A stretch of DNA of 64,000 nucleotides from contig CAWHGA010000011.1 in NCBI GenBank assembly GCA_963828705.1, positions 24,794 to 88,793 of the forward strand, written 5' to 3'. Below are positions 38,452-47,301 of this stretch, one piece after another (within the stretch, counting starts at the first letter, position 1; each line of letters begins with the position of its first letter). Under the pieces are notes generated by a model. That model did no database searches and had not been told where the DNA came from. It was given only the letters and a program-made list of their open reading frames with translations. A program made the translations under genes and the position numbers. The stretch is from CAWDJT01 sp963828705 (GTDB lineage Bacteria > Desulfobacterota > Syntrophobacteria > Syntrophobacterales > Syntrophobacteraceae).

Positions 38452-40473
38452 TCACGCCATCAGCACCTGCTCCACTACTCCGGCCACTTCGCTGCCCAGT
38501 ACGATTTCACAGCCTTCCTTGACGTCTGGTTCCAGACTGATGAGGTCGACCTCATTGCCCTTGGGAAAGATCACCCTGGTTATGCCCGCCCGCTGAGCGG
38601 CCAGAAGCTTTTCACGGACGCCGCTGATGGGGAGGATCAGCCCGCTTAGGGTCACTTCCCCGGACAGGGCCACATCGCGACGTGCTGGCCGCCCGGTGAG
38701 CAGAGAAATGAGCGCCATGGCGATGGTCACGCCGGCTGATGGGCCATCTTTAGGGATGGCGCCGGAAGGGATGTGGATGTGCACGTCACTGTCGCGGAAA
38801 AAGTCGGGGTCGATCTGGAATTCCGTGGCGTGGCTGCGAATATAGCTCAATGCTGTTTGGGCCGATTCGCGCAGGACGCTGCCCAGGGACCCGGTGAGGA
38901 TGAGCTGCTGGCTGCCCTTCATGCGAGTGGCCTCCACGAAGATGATCTCGCCGCCAAATTCGGTCCACACCAGCCCGGTAGTCACCCCCACCCGATGGCC
39001 GGCGTTCGCCACTTCGTGAGTGAACTTGCGGGGCCCCAGGAGGGCTTCCACCAAGGCATCATCCACCTTGGGAGGAGCTTCCGTCGTCCTGGTGTTGCAG
39101 GTGCAGGCGCACCAGTTTGCGACAAACCGTGGCGATTTCTCGTTCCAGATTGCGCAAACCGGCTTCAAGAGTGTGCTCACGGATGATTTTGAGGATTGCG
39201 TCAGTCGGTAAATTCCGGTCCAGGAAGGGCCAGACCGTGTTCCCTGATTTGCCTTGGAATCAAGTAATTGTGTGCAATCTGGAACTTGTCCTTTTCGGTG
39301 TAACCCGGAAACTGGATGACTTCCAGACGGTCCAGCAAGGGGTCCGGGAGGCGTTCCACCACATTGGCGGTGGCTATGAACATTACGGCGGAAAGGTCAA
39401 AGGGCACATCGAGGTAGTGGTCCACGAAATGGCTGTTCTGCTCCGGATCCAGCACCTCCAACAATACGCGACGCCGGATCGCCCCGGAAGTCCTGCCCGA
39501 TCTTGTCGATCTCATCCAGCATAAAAACCGGGTTCTTAACGCCCAGCCGTTTGATTTCGTTGATGATGCGGCCGGCCATGGCGCCCACGTAAGTCCGCCG
39601 GTGGCCGCGCAGGTCCGCTTCGTCCCGCAGTCCGGCCACCGAAAGGCGTACGAACTTGCGTTCCAGGGCTTCGGCGATGGCGCGTCCGATGCTGGTTTTT
39701 CCAGTACCGGGGGGGCCGGCAAAACACAGCACCGGGCTGCGAGTGATCTGCATGTGGCGTTTGCGTGCCAGGATTTCGCGCACCGTGGCGCGGAGTTCAT
39801 CGATATTGATGGGCTTGGGAAGAAAATGGGCGGCGCCCTTTTTGAGGGCCGTCACCGCTGAAGTCACCGTGGCGAAGCCGGTTATCATGACGATTTCAGT
39901 GTGCGGTGCTAGTTCCTTGACCGACTCCAGGAGCTGCAGACCGTCCATCTTTTCCATCTTGAGGTCGGTCAGGATCAGGTCGAACTCGCGCAGCCGCGCC
40001 TTCTCCAGGGCTTCCAGACCGTTGGCCGCAGTGTCTACCTCGTAGCCTTCCTTGCGCAAAATGTATTCCAGATTGGTGCGGGCGATTTCCTCGTCATCCA
40101 CCACCAGCACCTGAAAAGTCCGCAGGCTGCAGAGAGTGCGGACCGCCAGATACTCCAGGATCCGCTCCTTGACATGCTTGAGTCCGTGGTGCTGGGCTTC
40201 CAGAATGCGCTCAGCACGTTGCAGATCGAGATTGTCGGAGGTAAAATGATTCCAGGGGAGAGCGGCAAGATATTCCAGGTAATTGACCAGGATGGAATAG
40301 TCGGGGGTTCCTGGCTCCGTTTTCTCCAGGCGTTCCAGTTCCTTAAGAGCTACCGCGCTCACCGGCTCGGGCAATTGTGCGCGGTCAACGGCGGCTCGCA
40401 GGTCCTCGACATCGTGGCCAAAACGCGAGTTCTCTTCTTCTTCGGTCTTTTCTGCCTTGCGAAAGAACTTCAT
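38452..40473 (-). CDS. Lon-type ATP-dependent protease with a response-regulator receiver domain inserted before the AAA+ P-loop
   Basis: Repaired length 672 residues (three single-base insertions, near 39500, 39205 and 39085). ATG 40473 with GAGGAG upstream. There is no Lon substrate-binding domain. Residues 35-115 match the Lon linker (ALKELERLEKTEPGTPDYSI, YLAALPWNHFTSDNLDLQRA, HHGLKHVKERILEYLAV). Then residues 119-240 are a complete receiver: FQVLVVDDEE (Asp126-Glu128), phospho-Asp170 in LILTDLKM, Thr198-region MITGFATVTSAV, Lys220 in FLPKP. The Lon AAA+ resumes with Walker A GPPGTGKTS (253-261), RGHRRTYVGAMAGRIINEIK, FMLDEIDKIG, and the S16 domain (PKDGPSAGVTIAMAL with Ser; REKLLAAQRAG with Lys). 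Phosphorylation could gate the ATPase. Probable partner kinases are the HBM kinases nearby. Confidence 0.88.
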
Positions 40474-40797
40474 GGTAACTCCTCTCGGTATCCAAAGGTT
40501 GCCCCCATCTTAAAGGAGGAACGGACGAAGAGCAACCACAGCCTGGCCCGCAAGCACCCGGGCGGTCTCAGAGACTGCCTCTTGCGGCGATGGCCGAAAT
40601 CACTGCAATACGCAATTTCTCAGTAAGTCAGAGTCAGATGAACACTTCCAAAATCTTTCTCGATTCCCGCGCAGGTGGACATTCAGTGCTTTTGGCCTCA
40701 GCTTCTATTGAGATGTTACTGCATCGCTTGCAAACATCTTGTGCTATTTTAGCCTTTCCCCTGAATTCGGGACAGTTCGAACGACTAAGGAAACAGC
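40474..40797. other. Divergent intergenic region between receiver-Lon and a USP gene
   Basis: 324 bp holding the control regions of both genes. I see GAGGAG for Lon near 40480 but no clear sigma70, sigma54 (GG-N10-GC) or heat-shock promoter on either strand. Confidence 0.4.
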
Positions 40798-41659
40798 ATG
40801 GCACTTTACGGAAGGATACTGATCGCAGTAGATGGTTCTGAGCCCAGTTTGAACGCCCTGCGCCAAGGCTGCCGGCTGGGTCGCGGCGAAAGAGCGCGGC
40901 TGATGGCGGTGACGGTCGCCCCGAGCTACGAAGGAGATCTCAGCCTGGTGGGGGTCCACAACCTGGACGGCATCATGAATGAGCCCTGCGCAACGGCCTT
41001 CCGAGCGACAAAAGTAGTCGCTCAGGAAGAAGGCGTTGTCCTGGAGCACATCAGCACTTCAGGTGAAATCGCCGTGAGGATTGCCGAGGTGGCCAAAGAC
41101 CAGCGCGCCGATCTGATCGTTTTGGGTTACGGCCGGCGTCCGATCCTCGGGCGACTGCTTCTGGGTTCGGCCATTCCAGCAATCATTGCCGCGGGTTCCT
41201 GTGATGTGCTGGTGATTCCGCGCGACTCTGAGTTTGCCTGGCAAAGGGTTCTGCTGGCCGTCAATGAACCTCGAACCGCTGCCCGCAGCGCGCGACGCGC
41301 TCTGGATTTTGCCCGGTCCTACGGCGCTCAGTTGTTGATCGCCTCCTCCCCGGCGGTGACTGGATCGAAGCCTAATGGGCAGGCGTTTTCACCCATCCAG
41401 GATCTCTCCGAGTGGGAACAAACCAGGTTCTTCCAGGAACTGGAGCAACGGGCCGAAGCCGTCAATCTGCGAACTCAGTTTGCCGCCGTGCCAGGACGGA
41501 TGTTGCCTGCTGTGATCAGGCTAGTTCGTCGGGAAGCGGTGAGTCTGACCATGCTTCCTCGGGATCTGCTGATGTCTCACTGGGGCATTTGTGGGCGAAC
41601 GAGGTGCGGCCTTAGCCCTTCAGCGGTTCCCCAATCCGGTGCTGGTGGTCCCTGAATGA
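40798..41659 (+). CDS. Tandem universal stress protein
   Basis: Two USP domains in one chain. The first (about 1-140) has ILIAVDGSEPSLNALRQGCR, ADLIVLGYGRRPILGRLLLG and VLVIPRDS; the G-2x-G-9x-G(S/T) nucleotide motif is recognisable as GYGRRPILGRLLLGSA. The second starts VLLAVNEPRTAARSARRALD and is less conserved. One inserted base near 41578-41585 shifts the last residues; the correct frame reads FVGERGAALALQRFPNPVLV and ends at TGA 41657-41659, giving 286 residues. USPs bind ATP or ligands and accumulate under starvation and stress. Single gene, upstream control unknown, first of seven USP-type genes in the island. Confidence 0.85.
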
Positions 41660-41923
41660 ACTGGACCAGGAAGCATGTGCGAGCTTGGGGACTTGGGATT
41701 GTGACAGTCAGACCCGCATGTTTTGCCAATTCTCCAATTTTCAACGACATGATAGCTGCCTCCTTACTGGGCTGACGATAAACCCTAACGTAACGGCAGG
41801 ATCAAGCAGAATCTAATGTCATTTGTCGGTGTGTCTTCCTGAAGCCTTGACGTCCTTGCTTGTGCCCAAAATCACCCCCGTAACACCTTGATTTTACACG
41901 CAACACCATCAACACCTCCGATC

Positions 41924-42028
41924 GTTGCATTTTGCAATGGCTGCCTCATGGTGTTGCAATAGCCGCTATCCTATTGATTTTACATTATATTTCCAGAATA
42001 TGCTCCGGAACCCGTTGCATTATGCAAC
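41924..42028. promoter_or_regulatory. GTTGCA palindromes, candidate activator (UAS) sites
   Basis: A perfect palindrome GTTGCA-TTA-TGCAAC at 42014-42028, a one-mismatch copy GTTGCA-TTT-TGCAAT at 41924-41938, and a half-site GTTGCA at 41953-41958. The two full sites are exactly 90 bp apart, and the nearer lies about 85 bp upstream of a sigma54-like promoter, the normal spacing for NtrC-type activators. Which of the three activators in the window binds is unknown. The remainder of 41660-42191 has no gene. Confidence 0.6.
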
Positions 42029-42108
42029 ATCGTGACAATCGGCACAAAGACCTGCCAATATCCAATTTTATTATTGAATTCAAATTGTTATCGACAAATG
42101 ATCGATCA

Positions 42109-42123
42109 TGGCATGGTCCTTGT
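42109..42123 (+). promoter_or_regulatory. Sigma54-like promoter for the usp-membrane protein-tauE operon
   Basis: TGGCAT (42109-42114), 5 bp, TTGT (42120-42123). The -24 GG is kept; the -12 has GT where GC is the rule. The palindromes upstream support it. Start of transcription would be near 42135, 57 nt before ATG 42192. Confidence 0.5.
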
Positions 42124-42191
42124 AAGTGAGGATCAAGCAACGGCATCATCGAGACCGGATGCCAGCCGGGAAGAGCAAAAGGGGGGTAGAA

Positions 42192-42792
42192 ATGGACATG
42201 AAGATGCGGCTGAAGCAATGGGTTGCAGGAAAATCCGAGGAAAAGCGGTTACCCCAGGTGGAGATCAGGGACCGTTTTACGGCGGATGCTCTATCGAGGG
42301 AATCCGCAGCTTCCTGTGGTTGCCAGGCGCTACCTCCAAGAGAGGGGTCGATGCTGGTGACCGGAACCGAACGCCCCAAGATTTTGGTTGCCTTGACGCA
42401 ACCCGATGTACCCGATTGTGTTGCTGAATATACGGTCCATTTGGCCGAGCGCCTTCATTACGACATTCTTGCCATGCATGTGGGCAACCCTGACCAAGGC
42501 CACCGCTCCATTGTCCCAACCACTGAGGTTCCAAGATCAATACCGAAAACGCACCATCAAAGCCGCCCAAGCGCTCTGTCGCAAGGCCGGTGAGTGCGGC
42601 ATTCATTGTGAGCATCTGGTGAAGTTTGGCGACTTGGGTAGTACTGTCGGAGCGCTTCACCATGAAGTCAAGCGGATCGAATTTGTCATCACCGATTCGG
42701 AAGTCAATAAAGAGGATATTTTCGCTGAAGTAACCATTCCCGTTTTTAGTGTCACCCCGACCTACTGGTGGTCGGAACAAGGAGGAAAAACC
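42192..42792 (+). CDS. USP-like protein at the head of the tauE operon, one frame break
   Basis: ATG 42192 follows GGGGGG-TAGAA. About 60 basic/polar residues (MDMKMRLKQWVAGKSEEKRL) precede a USP-type fold: PKILVALTQPDVPDCVAEYT, HLAERLHYDILAMHVGNPD. An extra G near 42530 shifts the frame; it continues RKRTIKAAQALCRKAGECGI, HCEHLVKFGDLGSTVGALHH, EVKRIEFVITDSEVNKEDIF, VTIPVFSV. The usual glycine-rich USP nucleotide motif is missing. After repair the frame runs without a stop into the next gene, whose own ribosome site AAGGAGG lies at the junction, so either a stop has been lost by a further error or the two are fused. Confidence 0.7.
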
Positions 42793-43135
42793 ATGGCAAG
42801 CGAACTAGCAGCAAAGAAGAGTAAACCGGTGGCCAAGACCATCATGTACGGGATTGCGGCAGCAGCTCTGTATGCAGGGGTATTTGCCTATTCCGATACG
42901 GTGATGAAGTATTTCACCCGCGGCAGCTGGTACGCTGCTTTGCCGATCGCCACCGTGTTTCCTGTTTTCCTTCGTCCACGGGACATTCGCCAGCAACCTC
43001 TGGTCCCTTCTGGGCATTGAAGCGAAGAAGAAAGATGCCCTGCAGAAGACCGTGGAACAAGTGGTGCAGCCCAAAAAGCAGCCGCGCAAGAAACCTCGTG
43101 CTCACGCCTATGTGAATCCCTGGCACAGAATCTAG
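42793..43135 (+). CDS. Small inner-membrane protein encoded before TauE/SafE, one frame break
   Basis: ATG 42793 with GGAGG 8 nt upstream. The first membrane helix is IMYGIAAAALYAGVFAYSDT; after KYFTRGSWYAALPIATVF one extra base near 42965 breaks the frame, which then reads SFVHGTFASNLWSLLGIEAK, a run of basic residues and ends HAYVNPWHRI at TAG 43133-43135. Repaired length about 113 residues. Two helices with a basic tail, directly before a TauE/SafE gene (70 nt), suggest a subunit or stabiliser of that permease. No named family known to me. Confidence 0.72.
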
Positions 43136-43205
43136 TTCGGGTTCTCATTGGGTATGGACATGACCAGATTGATCATCGATTCGCTTCACAAGAAGGAGTA
43201 ACAAC

Positions 43206-44270
43206 ATGGAAGACGCGGCAAAAGACGTAATTCAATTCATCGACCTCAACATGATTAACATCAGCTTCCTTTTTGTTATCGGTTTCATTGGGGGGCTGGT
43301 CAGCGGTTTCATCGGTTCCGGCGGCGCCTTCGTGTTAACCCCTGGGATGATGAGCCTCGGGGTCCCGGGGACGGTGGCGGTGGCGAGCAATATGTGCCAC
43401 AAGTTCCCCAAGGCCCTGGTGGGGGCGATCAAACGCTTCAAGTACGGCCAGGTGGACATCAAATTGGGACTGGTGATGGCAGCATCGGCAGGTGTCGGCG
43501 TCCAGGTAGGGATCAAGCTGCAGCAATGGATCCTGCAGAAGTGGGGGTCGGCCGGCTCAGATCTCTATGTGAGCGTATCCTTTGTCGTGGTGCTGATAGT
43601 GGTCGGCGGCTACGTCTTCTATGATGCCTGGAAGACTTCCAAAGGCGGTGGCGTCGAGCAGGTGGGATCTCTTGCCAAGAGGCTGCAAGCCATCAACCTG
43701 TGGCCGATGATGACCTTCAAGACGGCCAATGTTCGCATCTCCGTGTGGTTTACCTTGCCGGTTGGATTCGCCACCGGAATGTTGGCGGCCACCATCGCGG
43801 TGGGTGGTTTTATCGGCGTGCCGGGAATGATCTATGTGATGGGAGCATCTGGTTTGGTGGCATCGGCAACCGAACTGGTAATCGCTTTCGCCATGGGGCT
43901 GGGCGGGACCATCAACTGGGCCATGCACGGCATGGTTGACATTCGTCTCACCCTGATCATCCTTGCCGGGTCCCTCCTGGGAGTACAACTGGGCGCTATC
44001 GGCACCACCATCGTCAAGGAACACATGATCAAGATCGTCATGGGAACCATCATGCTGATCGTGGCCGTAAGCCGCGCCCTGGCCATGCCAAAGTACCTCC
44101 ATCAGCTCGGCCTGGTCTCCCTGCAAAACTCCACGGTCAGCATACTCACCATGGTCAGCTTCGTCACCATGTGCATTGCCTTAGCCGTAGGGGCTCTCAT
44201 TATCCTGGGGAGCATGTGGAAGGCATCCCGTGCCGACCGCGCACTCACCGAAAGCTTCGCCAAGGCCTGA
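43206..44270 (+). CDS. TauE/SafE-family anion permease (first copy)
   Basis: 354 residues, AAGGAG upstream of ATG 43206. About eight hydrophobic helices in two inverted halves; the first TauE repeat shows FIGGLVSGFIGSGGAFVLTP, and the second GMLAATIAVGGFIGVPGMIY, both with the Gly-rich re-entrant pattern of the family. A 60-residue cytoplasmic loop (KTSKGGGVEQVGSLAKRLQA) separates the halves. Family members export sulfite, sulfoacetate or other organic sulfur anions; the substrate here is not known. In a sulfate-reducing relative an export or uptake role for sulfite-type ions is reasonable. Intact gene, last in its operon, followed by a terminator. Confidence 0.9.
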   Translation: MEDAAKDVIQFIDLNMINISFLFVIGFIGGLVSGFIGSGGAFVLTPGMMSLGVPGTVAVASNMCHKFPKALVGAIKRFKYGQVDIKLGLVMAASAGVGVQVGIKLQQWILQKWGSAGSDLYVSVSFVVVLIVVGGYVFYDAWKTSKGGGVEQVGSLAKRLQAINLWPMMTFKTANVRISVWFTLPVGFATGMLAATIAVGGFIGVPGMIYVMGASGLVASATELVIAFAMGLGGTINWAMHGMVDIRLTLIILAGSLLGVQLGAIGTTIVKEHMIKIVMGTIMLIVAVSRALAMPKYLHQLGLVSLQNSTVSILTMVSFVTMCIALAVGALIILGSMWKASRADRALTESFAKA

Positions 44271-44302
44271 TCATCACGCTGAGTTTCGCTTAGCGCAACA
44301 TC

Positions 44303-44356
44303 GCGGTCCCTTCTCCCTCAACCGCAGTGACTGGGGGGGTAGGGACCGCTGTTTTT
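44303..44356. terminator. Terminator after the first TauE/SafE gene
   Basis: GCGGTCCCT (44303-44311) pairs with AGGGACCGC (44341-44349), followed by TGTTTTT. The loop is long (29 nt). It lies between two converging operons. Confidence 0.6.
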
Positions 44357-44389
44357 GAGCCCGGCGCTACGGCTTGAGCCAGTACCACA

Positions 44390-45238
44390 TCACACCTCGC
44401 TTTTATCCCGGTACACCAGCACCGGCCGAGTCGTCCAGCGGACCAGATTGAGAGCCTCATCACTGATGACTTTCAAGTACTTGGGCCGCTTGTGACCGTA
44501 GGCACCCAAAACGATCAGGTCGTAGCGTTCGACCACCACGTCCTTGAGGATCTCATCAACGAAGTCCCCCTTAGCCATCTTGGTGATCGGTCTGTGCCCC
44601 AATTGCTTCAGCGTGTCATCGCCTTGTAACAGGCAAGTCGTGGCAAATTCCTCGGTCTCACCTCGTTCCGTTTCCTGAACGTGCAGGATGGTAATCTCCG
44701 AGTTCCGATTTTCCAACATCGGCGCCACGAATTTGAGGGCTCCCTGGTCGCATTGGGAACCACGGTAGGCAATGAGCACCCGCTGGATCGGGCGGAAATC
44801 GCGGACAATCAGAACTGGCTGGCGGGCGTGGTGCAAGATCTTGGCATGCACGGTCCCCAACAGGAAACCTCGAAGCGATGAACGGCCGTGCGATCCCAGA
44901 ACAATCAGGTCATAGTCACCGGTCTCAGCGGCATGGAGGATCTCATCGGCCGGGTCGCCAACCGCCATGATCGGTTCGCACTCCATCTTGCCGGATACCA
45001 ATTCATTGCACACGCTGCGAATCTTCTGCCCCACCTGGACCGCTTCGGCTTCGATGGTTCTTTCCAGCCCTGCCGCGGAATGGAACGGTGCATAGGCGCT
45101 TTCCGCAGCCATCTCCACCACATCCGGCTTGACATAGAGCGCATCCAGGTCCGCCTCCTGGTTTTCCAAAAGATGACACGCGTAGCGCAGCGCCATTTGG
45201 GATTCCGGACCTTTGTCAACAGGTACTAAGACTTTCAT
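44390..45238 (-). CDS. Tandem universal stress protein
   Basis: 282 residues from ATG 45238 (AGGAGG 8 nt upstream; an ATG six bases earlier is too close to it). Two USP domains: MKVLVPVDKGPESQMALRYA at the start of the first, with the full nucleotide-binding motif GSHGRSSLRGFLLGTVHAKI and PVLIVRD; the second begins VLIAYRGSQCDQGALKFVAP and has LGAYGHKRPKYLKVISDEAL. This is the best-preserved ATP-type USP in the island. It is the last gene of the minus-strand USP operon, separated from the next USP gene by 183 bp. Confidence 0.92.
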   Translation of the reverse strand: MKVLVPVDKGPESQMALRYACHLLENQEADLDALYVKPDVVEMAAESAYAPFHSAAGLERTIEAEAVQVGQKIRSVCNELVSGKMECEPIMAVGDPADEILHAAETGDYDLIVLGSHGRSSLRGFLLGTVHAKILHHARQPVLIVRDFRPIQRVLIAYRGSQCDQGALKFVAPMLENRNSEITILHVQETERGETEEFATTCLLQGDDTLKQLGHRPITKMAKGDFVDEILKDVVVERYDLIVLGAYGHKRPKYLKVISDEALNLVRWTTRPVLVYRDKSEV

Positions 45239-45421
45239 AGCCATCACCTCCTGGGCAATCCGTGTGATTATTGCTGACAATGGCAGATCGATCCTGCCAA
45301 CAGGGCGACCAACCGCACCCATCAGCAACAGTCAGTCAGTGTCTTTTGGAACGAAATTGGGTATTCGCCAGCATCGTCTGCTTACCCCCTGGAGCGCAAA
45401 CGATTTGACCATGTTTCCGTA

Positions 45422-46309
45422 TCATCGCAGCACCAGAACCGATGTCGGACTGGAGCTGATGAACTTCTCCACCCAGTCCCGCGGGAAGAAGTGCTCCAGC
45501 AGGGATTTCTTCCCCATCCACAACGCCAGGAGGTCCTTTTCGGTCTCCTGCGCGAGGGAGTCGGCAAGCTCGGGCATTGCAACCAGCTTGGTCGTCACCG
45601 GGATCTGGCGCTCACTGTAATAGTCACCCAGTTCGATCAAGCGGGTGTAGGCGTCGGTTTTCATCCCACCTTCCTTGGTCAGGCCAACGAGCTGCAGCTG
45701 GGCCTTATGGATGGTGGCCATCTGGTTGATCATCTCCAACGATTCCTGGCTGATGCTGGCTTGGTCGAGGCAGGCCAGAATGCGCGTGGTCGGCTTATCT
45801 TCTTTCACCAGCAGCACCGAACAGCCGGCATCATTGGCCACCTTCTGCGGCACCGCAAGCCCACCTTGCCAGAGACAGCGCTCGCCCTTGGTGCAGCCGA
45901 TGACAATGAGGTCGATGCCTTCTTCGCGCGCTTCAGCAAGGATTTCAGTGGCAATGTCTCCGCCCCGCAAACGAATGCGGAGGTCCTTTCTGGCCCCACG
46001 GCTGACCCTGAGCTGCTCCCACAAGCCGCTCTTGAGTGGAATCCATTCGAATTGCCAGTCCTTGACAGCGTAGGGGGACCCCTCATCACCCCAGGCGTTG
46101 AGGAAAGAATCTCGATAGCTGCCGAGGGCCTTCACCAAAGGCTGCCGCGGCGTTGCTCCCCCACCTCCGGCTCCGGCCTCCCGACCAAGACCCTCCGGGG
46201 CGACACCCAGAAGCGTCACATCGGCCCAGGTATTCATGGCCAACCGCACCACTTCCTCCAGGGCATACTGGCTGTAATGCCGTTCATCTCCTGCGAATAG
46301 AACCCTCAT
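45422..46309 (-). CDS. Divergent tandem universal stress protein
   Basis: 295 residues from ATG 46309 (MRVLFAGDERHYSQYALEEV). The first USP-like domain is expanded by a glycine-rich insert (GREAGAGGGGATPRQP) and ends DLIVIGCTKGERCLWQGGLA, AGCSVLLVKED. The second begins RILACLDQASISQESLEMIN and ends LALWMGKKSLLEHFFPRDWV, TSVLVLR. Nucleotide motifs are poorly kept in both halves, so ATP binding is doubtful. Part of the minus-strand operon. The 190-bp gap upstream contains an interspersed repeat. Confidence 0.85.
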   Translation of the reverse strand: MRVLFAGDERHYSQYALEEVVRLAMNTWADVTLLGVAPEGLGREAGAGGGGATPRQPLVKALGSYRDSFLNAWGDEGSPYAVKDWQFEWIPLKSGLWEQLRVSRGARKDLRIRLRGGDIATEILAEAREEGIDLIVIGCTKGERCLWQGGLAVPQKVANDAGCSVLLVKEDKPTTRILACLDQASISQESLEMINQMATIHKAQLQLVGLTKEGGMKTDAYTRLIELGDYYSERQIPVTTKLVAMPELADSLAQETEKDLLALWMGKKSLLEHFFPRDWVEKFISSSPTSVLVLR

Positions 46310-46360
46310 TTCCAACCCCCTTTCCCCCGGCACCATCGCGCCAGGATGTTCCGCCAGCAT

Positions 46361-46458
46361 CATCACAGAGAGCGCAGAGGACGCGGAGAAGACGCCAGAG
46401 AAACACACTCCTGAAAATAGCAGCGATTTCTCTGCGGTCTCAGCGTTTTCCGCGGTGA
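46361..46458. repeat. Purine-rich interspersed repeat (CACAGAG...CTCTGCG type)
   Basis: Left half ATCACAGAGAGCGCAGAGG, right half TTTCTCTGCGGTCTCAGCG then TTTTCCGCGGTGA. The halves are imperfect inverted copies. This word pattern is a repeat found between genes in many bacterial phyla. It interrupts the USP operon. Confidence 0.6.
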
Positions 46459-46498
46459 GCTTCCGGTCCTTTGTCCAGTACGCTGAACGGTTGCAGGA

Positions 46499-47284
46499 TT
46501 ACCTCCAGCAGAAGAGGGTGGGCAAGGACAGCTGCCCAAGGATTTCCACCAGAGGGTTCCGGGCTTTTATCGGCCTGTCCATGGCGACGACCATCAGGCC
46601 GTAGTTCTTCATGGCGCCCACGAGAGATTCCGCCTGCCCGTGGAAATCCCGCGTGCTGCGGATAGTCCAGCCATATTCTGCCGCCATCTTGCGGGCGGTG
46701 TCTTCTTGGAAAGAAGCGGCATCTTGTGGTCGCAAGCTGGAAAGCGAAATATCCACCTGCAACCCGGTCGTCGGGAAAAGCCGTTGGAGACTGCTGAAAA
46801 CACGACGACAACCGGCATCGTCACGGATGATGCACAAGACATCGCTCAATGGCAGCAGATTTGGAACCAGGAGCACCGGGCAGGATGCTTGCTGATAAAT
46901 TCGTGATTCGACTCGCTTGGCAAGCGTTTTGGGAGTAAACAAGGCCGACCCTCCCTCGACATAGAGATCGTACTGACCGCGTTCAAGCTCCTTAAGGATT
47001 TCTTTGTCATGGTCACCGGCCAACACCAACGGTTCTTTCAGCACCGGGCAAAAGCTGCTTTCAGCTACCAGCAGTGATGAAATCTCCTTCTTGCCCTCCT
47101 CCACCATTTCCTTTTCCCAGGTGCGCCGTGCCCAGCCGGAACCCATAGCCAGCCCCGTGGCACTCGCTTCCTGGATGTGGATCGTCTGAATATCCACTTC
47201 AGTGGTCTTAGCCAGCTGGCAGGTGTAGCGCAGAGCAATGCTGGATGCGAGGTCCGCATCAATCGATACGAGCGTTTTGATCAT
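46499..47284 (-). CDS. Universal stress protein-like protein
   Basis: 261 residues from ATG 47284 (GGAGG upstream; the earlier frame start is inside the ribosome site). First domain: MIKTLVSIDADLASSIALRY, YDLYVEGGSALFTPKTLAKR, SCPVLLVPN. Second: VLCIIRDDAGCRRVFSSLQR, LMVVAMDRPIKARNPLVEIL. The glycine-rich motif has degenerated to EGGSALFTPKTLAKRVES. Co-oriented with the receiver gene 17 nt upstream and certainly in one operon. Confidence 0.85.
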   Translation of the reverse strand: MIKTLVSIDADLASSIALRYTCQLAKTTEVDIQTIHIQEASATGLAMGSGWARRTWEKEMVEEGKKEISSLLVAESSFCPVLKEPLVLAGDHDKEILKELERGQYDLYVEGGSALFTPKTLAKRVESRIYQQASCPVLLVPNLLPLSDVLCIIRDDAGCRRVFSSLQRLFPTTGLQVDISLSSLRPQDAASFQEDTARKMAAEYGWTIRSTRDFHGQAESLVGAMKNYGLMVVAMDRPIKARNPLVEILGQLSLPTLFCWR

Positions 47285-47301
47285 GGTTGTTTCCTCCACT
47301 G

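Noticed and set aside
40483..40560. Sigma54 promoter upstream of receiver-Lon (TTGCT seen on the minus strand)
   Set aside because: No GG at the required distance upstream of the GC.
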